Shown here in pieces: positions 57,939-64,000 of a stretch of DNA of 64,000 nucleotides. A model generated the notes under the pieces. That model was not told the origin of the DNA. It searched no databases and saw nothing but the letters and a program-made list of their open reading frames with translations. The stretch lies in NCBI GenBank assembly GCA_001695595.3, contig MBPM02000146.1, positions 40,566 through 104,565 on the forward strand, in the 5' to 3' direction. The translations under genes and the position numbers were made by a program. This DNA is from Plasmopara viticola. Its lineage: Eukaryota > Oomycota > Peronosporomycetes > Peronosporales > Peronosporaceae. The stretch's first letter is position 1; each line of letters opens with the position of its first letter.

Positions 57939-59606
57939 CTAGTTTTTTCTTATAGTTAAAAGACGTAATTGACGAAAATTTAAGAAGTGTTTTAAAGATG
58001 CACGACAGGGACCATTAGGATTATAAGTAATCTTAAAAGGTAAAATTCTGTTGTTGTCATTAGAAACACTATGTGAACATTTACATTTATTATAAGCTTT
58101 CTCAAACTGAAGTTTGAGAAATTTAGCAGGGAATCCACGAGTACGCAATCTAGCATACAAAAGCCGAATGATCGTTAAAAAGTCATGGCGTCGTGAATTT
58201 TGACTAAAATAAGTGCGGATTAAACCGGTTATAAGCCCCGAAAATGTACCAGGCGGGTGGGCGCTGGATGGGGTAGGATATAAATATAGATTTAACGCTT
58301 TTTGAAATGTTCTGGTGTGTATGATGTTATCAGAGATCGTAAGGGTGAGATCTAAGAAATCTACCGTAAGTGGTAATGTAGTCATATCAATATCAGTGAT
58401 ACGACTAGTCGGTGACCAAGAGACACCGGGAAAGGTACGGTACATCATTGCAATAAAGCGGTTAAAATACCACGGTTGATCTGGATTAAATCGAAAAATG
58501 TGGAAAACATCGTCTATATAGCGAGTATAAAACACTAATTCGGATTTAAACATTGGGAATATTACGTTAAGTTCATAATATCCCAGGTAAAGGTTCGCAT
58601 AACTGGGTGCGACGGGTGTACCCATAGCTGCACCATGAGTTTGGCGCCAAAAAGTATCACCAAATTCAAACCAATTATGGGTCATGAGGAGTTTTAACCC
58701 TTCAAGAATGATATCGCGGTATTTATCGTCGCGGAGCCACCAAGAGATGGCTAATAAACCTTTATCGTTTGGTATGGAAGTATAAAGTGTTTGGGCATCC
58801 CAAGACACAAGAAAACAGCCAGTAGGCAACGTTAAAGATTTTAATTGACTGAGTAACTCTTTAGAGCTGGTTAATATATGGCTACACCGTTTAATATAAG
58901 GTTGTAACATAAAGTCTAACCATTTGGAAAGTCCGTGAAACGGCGAGTTAACAGAGGAAACAATGGGGCGGAGACCCATTGGAGATTTATGGATTTTTGG
59001 CATGCCATAAAATCTAGCGGGTACAGTTGTATCCAAATTATAAGTGACGATCTTAAGATCGCGTATTAATTCTGGAAAGCGTTTAACTGCTCGAGAATGC
59101 CAATTAGTAATCATTCTACGAAGACCGCGGATAGGTAATGATGTGGCGTAAGAATACACATCATTTGATTTAAGATGGAGAAGACACCATCTTATATATT
59201 GTTCAGTGTTCATGACAGCAGGACCGAGGTTTTTATCTGTCGCCATAAATTTAAACGATTTATTATTCCGAAGGTCCGAAATAAGCTTACGTTGTTGATA
59301 ATTAAGATTTTTACGTTTACGAAACTTAAAGATCTTAATGCTTTCTACCAATTTTTCTTTTGTATTAAGTAAAAACTGTGAAAATAATTTATCCGAGAGT
59401 TCTGGTGGTTGCCAGGATGGATTGGGTACATAAATTTGTTTATTATATGTACCGCTGCTTTTAAACAAAGTATTGATTTTAATACTGCGGATAAGCTGGT
59501 CAATAGATGTCTGATATTCACAATAGGGGCGTTTAGCCGGTGAAGGTGTAGGACAGAATTTTAGATTTAAACCTAAAAGTTGAGTAAGGCCGTTTGGTAG
59601 GCTCAT
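57939..59606 (-). CDS. Penelope-like reverse transcriptase, element B (C-terminus clipped)
   Basis: Residues 1-551 match element A almost exactly, with all catalytic boxes present. A T missing from the TTTTTTCTTATAG run at about 57,945-57,957 shifts the frame, so the product ends LLTIRKN and loses the ICYKRPPNLGNILVRAKI tail, which is still readable in the next frame to 57,826. Upstream, the RT frame has no stop codon from the ATG at 59,606 back past the ORF1 stop at 59,738, so RT may be made as an ORF1-RT fusion by frameshifting rather than from its own AUG. Confidence 0.85.
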   Translation of the reverse strand: MSLPNGLTQLLGLNLKFCPTPSPAKRPYCEYQTSIDQLIRSIKINTLFKSSGTYNKQIYVPNPSWQPPELSDKLFSQFLLNTKEKLVESIKIFKFRKRKNLNYQQRKLISDLRNNKSFKFMATDKNLGPAVMNTEQYIRWCLLHLKSNDVYSYATSLPIRGLRRMITNWHSRAVKRFPELIRDLKIVTYNLDTTVPARFYGMPKIHKSPMGLRPIVSSVNSPFHGLSKWLDFMLQPYIKRCSHILTSSKELLSQLKSLTLPTGCFLVSWDAQTLYTSIPNDKGLLAISWWLRDDKYRDIILEGLKLLMTHNWFEFGDTFWRQTHGAAMGTPVAPSYANLYLGYYELNVIFPMFKSELVFYTRYIDDVFHIFRFNPDQPWYFNRFIAMMYRTFPGVSWSPTSRITDIDMTTLPLTVDFLDLTLTISDNIIHTRTFQKALNLYLYPTPSSAHPPGTFSGLITGLIRTYFSQNSRRHDFLTIIRLLYARLRTRGFPAKFLKLQFEKAYNKCKCSHSVSNDNNRILPFKITYNPNGPCRASLKHFLNFRQLRLLTIRKN

Positions 59607-59737
59607 ACTAGAAGTAAGGTCATGAAATGCTAAATTTGTCGTACGAACATTAAATGTGAAAATTGGACGATCACCAAAGAGACGTAATACGTTCGATTTA
59701 GTGGAAGACTTAAGCTTTATTAGTTGATTTTTATCTA

Positions 59738-60733
59738 CTAATTGTGTCCGCGCTTTGAGTGCTTGTTTAGCTTGGCGTTTCTGTTTCCGAAAGAAACGGC
59801 GCCGTGCTTGCGCTTGTTTGGCCCAGTGCGAACGACGCTGGCGCCGGACGCGGGTTTTTTGCTGGGTTTTGGGACTTTCGACCCAGCCTGGCGGTTTTTT
59901 GGCTGTTTGCCATTGTTCCGCTTGGGTTGATTGGGACTTTTAGAAAGACCTCGAATCATAGTCTCAAGTTTTTTGAACTTGTCATTAGCCACTTGATGAA
60001 CCAAATTTTTGATTTTGGTTTCATCAGGAAGACCCATTTCGGTGTCTTCAGCCACAGCCCTTTTAGCCGCTAAGGCTTGGGCTTTAATGGTTTTGAGTGC
60101 CATGCGATCATTTAGGCCGTCAAGGTATTCACACCACTTATTGTGATATTTCTGATAGGCCAACTCTATCAGATAGGGAAAATGGAACTCGCCGGTATAC
60201 CGACCGCAGAACTTAGTTTCCCTCCCAAGAACGATTGCTCGTGATAATGGGAAAGTTGGGTATGATGCATTTTGTTGTGCATCAAATAAAAGACATATCG
60301 AGTTTAAAACTTCGGTGTCTAAATTCCCAAACATAATATTGAGAGTTTTGAGTTCCTCACGTTGCACATGTAAAGCGATTTGAGTCGCCTTTTTCATGTA
60401 CGTCGTTTTGATTTGCTCAAAATACTCACTCTGAATTTTTACAAAATCAGAGTCCATTTCTCGCAAGTTGTCAGAAAATGACATTTCATGCGAGATTTGG
60501 AGAGACTTGGGACAAGTACCGTTGGTATCATGTTCCACTAATGTCTCAATAGCCTTTCTCTTGGACTTAATACGTCCGTTGAGAGTGACTTTCTTCCGAA
60601 AGGAGGCAGTAATATGCTCATCCAGGAAGGTTGGCAGCGCAATCAACGGAGGGTTCAAAGGCCTCACCGGATCGCAGCTTGAATCAACGGGAAGTTGATT
60701 AGGGTTTAGGGTGGAGTCTACCGAGGCAGACAT
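59738..60733 (-). CDS. PLE ORF1 protein, element B (331 aa, intact)
   Basis: No known enzyme motif. Residues 1-13 come from the pseudo-LTR, and residues 8-12 (TLNPN) are encoded by the telomere motif CTAAACCCTAAT. Residues about 35-130 and 205-270 are helix-rich and charged, likely coiled coil. Residues about 275-331 are strongly basic with many K, R, N, P and G (KRNNGKQPKNRQAGSKVPKP), a plausible nucleic-acid-binding or nuclear-targeting tail. Family 2 ORF1 aligns with it through ITAS...RI.SK...PKS. I infer that it packages element RNA or attaches it to telomeres, as ORF1 proteins of other retroelements do; nothing in the sequence proves this. It overlaps the RT reading frame in -1 register. 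Confidence 0.85.
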   Translation of the reverse strand: MSASVDSTLNPNQLPVDSSCDPVRPLNPPLIALPTFLDEHITASFRKKVTLNGRIKSKRKAIETLVEHDTNGTCPKSLQISHEMSFSDNLREMDSDFVKIQSEYFEQIKTTYMKKATQIALHVQREELKTLNIMFGNLDTEVLNSICLLFDAQQNASYPTFPLSRAIVLGRETKFCGRYTGEFHFPYLIELAYQKYHNKWCEYLDGLNDRMALKTIKAQALAAKRAVAEDTEMGLPDETKIKNLVHQVANDKFKKLETMIRGLSKSPNQPKRNNGKQPKNRQAGSKVPKPSKKPASGASVVRTGPNKRKHGAVSFGNRNAKLNKHSKRGHN

Positions 60734-61287
60734 AGTTCACCTTCCCTTTGAAAACCAATGTATGTTTAGTAACACGTATCTCAAAGGAAATTCAAATGTG
60801 AACTTAACCTTTCGGCTGGGAGGCCTTCATCAGTGAGAAATACCCACGTGTAATTACGGTTATTATCAACCACTCATTTTTTAAGCGGGCTTGAAATAAA
60901 CGCTTAAATCACATACAATTTAAACGTCATACCGTAAATCAGATTCCTGAAAAAATTTGACGCAGAATGATATTTTTCTCGAAATTTTTGAGATAAAAAT
61001 CATTAAGTACCAATAAGAAGTACAAAAGTAACAAACTTCTGTATCGACCAAATCGACACAATTTCGTCACAATTAACCAAATATGGGTTCAAAGAACCAA
61101 ATTTGGACAGGACTAATGTGTCACAAATGAGTAACAAATTTGATACCAAATCACAATTTTGGTTGCAAATGACTATATTTGTTACCAAAAAAAGGAGAGT
61201 GAAGGTCACTCGGAATGATGGTCATTATATAAGATTCCAGGGTGTGACACTATGAAAGAGTGACAGTGAATAATTTTTAGAGGTAAT
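60712..61287 (-). repeat. Pseudo-LTR, 5' copy of element B
   Basis: Same unit as at 51,932, with a few private changes (e.g. TTCCTGAAAAAATTT near 60,945). It holds the ORF1 start at 60,733. Confidence 0.9.
60776..60843 (-). ncRNA. Type I hammerhead ribozyme, 5' pseudo-LTR of element B
   Basis: Core unchanged. Cleavage between 60,784 and 60,783 would give a 50-nt leader before the ORF1 AUG. Confidence 0.85.
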
Positions 61288-61310
61288 GGGTTTAGGGTTT
61301 AGGGTTTAGG
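61288..61310 (+). repeat. Short telomere repeat junction (three units)
   Basis: GGG followed by TTTAGGG units joins the 5' end of B to the 3' end of C. The junction continues TTGGTGTCTACC in place of GTGGAGTCTACC, a small change exactly at the join. Confidence 0.95.
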
Positions 61311-61883
61311 TTGGTGTCTACCGAGGCAGACATAGTTCACCTTCCCTTTGAAAACCAATGTATGTTTAGTAACACGTATCTCAAAGGAAATTCAAATGTG
61401 AACTTAACCTTTCGGCTGGGAGGCCTTCATCAGTGAGAAATACCCACGTGTAATTACGGTATTATCAGCCACTCATTTTTTAAGCGGGCTTGAAATAAAC
61501 GCTTAAATCACATACAATTTAAACGTCATACCGTAAATCAGATTCCTGGGAAAATTTGACGCAGAATGATATTTTCTCGAAATTTCTGAGATAAAAATCA
61601 TTAAGTACCAATAAGAAGTACAAAAGTAACAAACTTCTGTATCGACCAAATCGACACAATTTTGTCAAATTAACCAAATATGGGTTCAAAGAACCAAATT
61701 TGGACAGGACTAATGTGTCACAAATGAGTAACAAATTTGATACCAAATCACAATTTTGGTTGCAAATGACTTATTTGTTACCAAAAAAGGAGAGTGAAGG
61801 TCACTCGGAATGATGGTCATTATATAAGATTCCAGGGTGTGACACTATGAAAGAGTGACAGTGAATAATTTTTAGAGGTAATG
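61311..61883 (-). repeat. Pseudo-LTR, 3' copy of element C
   Basis: Same unit as at 51,932, with several single-base deletions (for example GGTATTATC for GGTTATTATC near 61,458). Confidence 0.9.
61376..61443 (-). ncRNA. Type I hammerhead ribozyme, 3' pseudo-LTR of element C
   Basis: Core and helices unchanged, although the surrounding unit has indels. Confidence 0.85.
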
Positions 61884-61921
61884 GGTTTAGGGTTTAGGCC
61901 CGGATATAAAATACCCGGGCC
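61884..61921 (-). other. Internal telomere motif and GGCCCGG hairpin, element C
   Basis: Same structure as in A and B; the hairpin is at 61,897-61,921. Confidence 0.8.
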
Positions 61922-62346
61922 CGAAGTCACTGTCTCAAAATAGTGTCATAGTTAAGTAATCGTCAATAATATTAATAATATCGTTATTAATAAAATTTGT
62001 ATTAATGATATTTTGTATTAATAACTTTTTTATTAATAATATTTTTAATAATATTTTTGAAGTCCAGAAATTACGAATTGTACGTGAGGGTCCACGGGCA
62101 GGTATAGGTACAAGACGATATCACTGTATTTAAATATACACTGACGGTAACTTCCCATTACGGGTAAGTAAAACCAAGGTAATTATTCGATGGGCTCCTA
62201 AAAAGTGCTACCGAACCTATGATCTAAAGTATTGGTCTTCCCTGCCCGGGATCAATATTTTAGTGAGGTCCAGCGCGGTCCGGGATTGGGAATCGGTAGA
62301 TATTACGCCAGTGTGGTACGCTATCTTTACGATACGGGTCGTACAT

Positions 62347-62385
62347 TGGTCGATAATATGGGGTAAAACCCAATTTTATCGACCA
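62347..62385 (-). other. Hairpin downstream of the RT gene, element C
   Basis: Same stem as at 52,971 and 57,735. Confidence 0.75.
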
Positions 62386-62412
62386 CTTGCGACCTAGCTG
62401 CACAGAGTGATA

Positions 62413-64000
62413 TCACCGATTCATTCTTTTAACTAGTTTATATTTTATGGTAAAGTTCTTTAGCATTAGGCTTAAAAGTACTTGGTATTTTAGCTCGTAC
62501 CAATATTGCCAAAGATTTGGTGGTCGCTTATAACAAATAAGTAACCGACCTAGTTTTTTCTTTATAGTTAAAAGACGTAATTGACGAAAATTTAAGAAGT
62601 GTTTTAAAGATGCACGACAGGGACCATTAGGATTATAAGTAATCTTAAAAGGTAAAATTCTGTTGTTGTCATTAGAAACACTATGTGAACATTTACATTT
62701 ATTATAAGCTTTCTCAAACTGAAGTTTGAGAAATTTAGCAGGGAATCCACGAGTACGCAATCTAGCATACAAAAGCCGAATGATCGTTAAAAAGTCATGG
62801 CGTCGTGAATTTTGACTAAAATAAGTGCGGATTAAACCGGTTATAAGCCCCGAAAATGTACCAGGCGGGTGGGCGCTGGATGGGGTAGGATATAAATATA
62901 GATTTAACGCTTTTTGAAATGTTCTGGTGTGTATGATGTTATCAGAGATCGTAAGGGTGAGATCTAAGAAATCTACCGTAAGTGGTAATGTAGTCATATC
63001 AATATCAGTGATACGACTAGTCGGTGACCAAGAGACACCGGGAAAGGTACGGTACATCATTGCAATAAAGCGGTTAAAATACCACGGTTGATCTGGATTA
63101 AATCGAAAAATGTGGAAAACATCGTCTATATAGCGAGTATAAAACACTAATTCGGATTTAAACATTGGGAATATTACGTTAAGTTCATAATATCCCAGGT
63201 AAAGGTTCGCATAACTGGGTGCGACGGGTGTACCCATAGCTGCACCATGAGTTTGGCGCCAAAAGTATCACCAAATTCAAACCAATTATGAGTCATGAGG
63301 AGTTTTAACCCTTCAAGAATGATATCGCGGTATTTATCGTCGCGGAGCCACCAAGAGATGGCTAATAAACCTTTATCGTTTGGTATGGAAGTATAGAGTG
63401 TTTGGGCATCCCAAGACACAAGAAAACAGCCAGTAGGCAACGTTAAAGATTTTAATTGACTGAGTAACTCTTTAGAGCTGGTTAATATATGGCTACACCG
63501 TTTAATATAAGGTTGTAACATAAAGTCTAACCATTTGGAAAGTCCGTGAAACGGCGAGTTAACAGAGGAAACAATGGGGCGGAGACCCATTGGAGATTTA
63601 TGGATTTTTGGCATGCCATAAAATCTAGCGGGTACAGTTGTATCCAAATTATAAGTGACGATCTTAAGATCGCGTATTAATTCTGGAAAGCGTTTAACTG
63701 CTCGAGAATGCCAATTAGTAATCATTCTACGAAGACCGCGGATAGGTAATGATGTGGCGTAAGAATACACATCATTTGATTTAAGATGGAGAAGACACCA
63801 TCTTATATATTGTTCAGTGTTCATGACAGCAGGACCGAGGTTTTTATCTGTCGCCATAAATTTAAACGATTTATTATTCCGAAGGTCCGAAATAAGCTTA
63901 CGTTGTTGATAATTAAGATTTTTACGTTTACGAAACTTAAAGATCTTAATGCTTTCTACCAATTTTTCTTTTGTATTAAGTAAAAACTGTGAAAATAATT
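62413..64000 (-). pseudogene. Penelope-like reverse transcriptase, element C (frameshifted, partial)
   Basis: The upstream part (to 63,174 in frame) covers DKNLG to just before MGTPVAP. One A is missing at about 63,262 (CCAAAAGTAT against CCAAAAAGTAT in A and B). A second frame (63,237-62,413) then carries MGTPVAPSYAN, YIDD, FLDL and HPPG. Another indel near 62,503-62,510 changes the tail after RPPNL. The N-terminus lies outside the window. Confidence 0.85.

Larger units (their letters stand above)
56696..61287 (-). mobile_element. Telomere-associated Penelope-like element, family 1, element B
   Basis: Full-length 4.6-kb element with both pseudo-LTRs, an intact ORF1 (331 aa), and an RT open for 555 aa. 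It is the best-preserved complete copy in ORF1 and in the ORF1-RT junction; its one visible lesion is a single missing T near 57,950 that clips the RT C-terminus. Confidence 0.9.
61311..64000 (-). mobile_element. Telomere-associated Penelope-like element, family 1, element C (cut by window end)
   Basis: The 3' pseudo-LTR, 3' UTR and most of the RT are present; ORF1 and the 5' end lie beyond 64,000. Single-base deletions are more frequent than in A and B, so this copy is non-functional or less accurately sequenced. Confidence 0.9.

Noticed and set aside
59742..60073. Overlapping plus-strand frames rich in F, W and C opposite the ORF1 tail
   Set aside because: They are antisense to the basic C-terminus of ORF1 and repeat in element A only because the DNA repeats.

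Overview
The window looks like a subtelomeric piece of an oomycete genome (Phytophthora or downy-mildew type). I infer this from plant-type TTTAGGG telomere repeats, a spliced eukaryotic gene with 62-65 nt introns, a Ty3/gypsy relic, a FAR1-type Mutator (MULE) relic, and a stack of Penelope-like retroelements (PLEs) interleaved with telomere repeats. The species is not determined. TTTAGGG reads 5'->3' to the right, so the chromosome end should lie to the right.

Layout. 1-5,900: AT-rich, no supportable gene. 5,915-8,964 (-): a six-exon gene for the exocyst subunit Sec10/EXOC5, with one frame break in exon 5. 10,280-10,910 (+): decayed Ty3/gypsy RNase H and integrase zinc-finger remnant. 12,385-17,040: a 1,496-bp unit in three tandem copies, each with a minus-strand gene for a protein with a PD-(D/E)XK (Uma2-like) signature. 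Only the third copy is open (291 aa). Short pieces of its N-terminus recur elsewhere in both orientations. 18,025-37,035: a very large, diverged inverted repeat (arms of about 7 kb) around a 4.9-kb centre holding a dead 2.5-kb MULE with visible terminal inverted repeats. One arm carries a tRNA-derived SINE with a 16-bp target duplication, and the other arm keeps the empty site. 37,035-45,699: decayed sequence with a chromodomain fragment, a third copy of part of the arms, and a cryptic coding-like stretch (42.7-45.1 kb).

45,700-64,000 is the highlight. Two families of Penelope-like elements lacking a GIY-YIG endonuclease lie head to tail, all on the minus strand, so their 3' ends point inward and abut TTTAGGG repeats. 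This is the arrangement expected if a G-rich telomeric 3' overhang primes reverse transcription of an RNA ending in CCCTAAA-type sequence. Family 2 (two copies, degenerate) is proximal. Family 1 (three near-identical copies A, B, C) is distal. Each element has ORF1 (about 320-331 aa, helical with a basic tail) followed by an RT with DKNLG, MPKIHK, MGTPVAP, YIDD and FLDL motifs. The family 1 pseudo-LTR (about 575 bp) contains a well-formed type I hammerhead ribozyme; family 2 has its own, different-looking hammerhead. In family 1 the telomere repeat is built into the ORF1 reading frame (residues TLNPN). In both families the RT frame stays open back into the end of ORF1, and the extension contains a peptide (NLAFHDLT) shared between the families.

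Taken together, the distal 18 kb reads as a telomere-capping retroelement system: telomere-like RNA 3' ends for targeting, ribozymes to process tandem transcripts, an ORF1 protein that may bind RNA or DNA, and an endonuclease-free RT that would use the chromosome end as primer. The motifs are seen in the sequence. The mechanism is inferred from what is known of Athena/Coprina-type telomere-associated PLEs.
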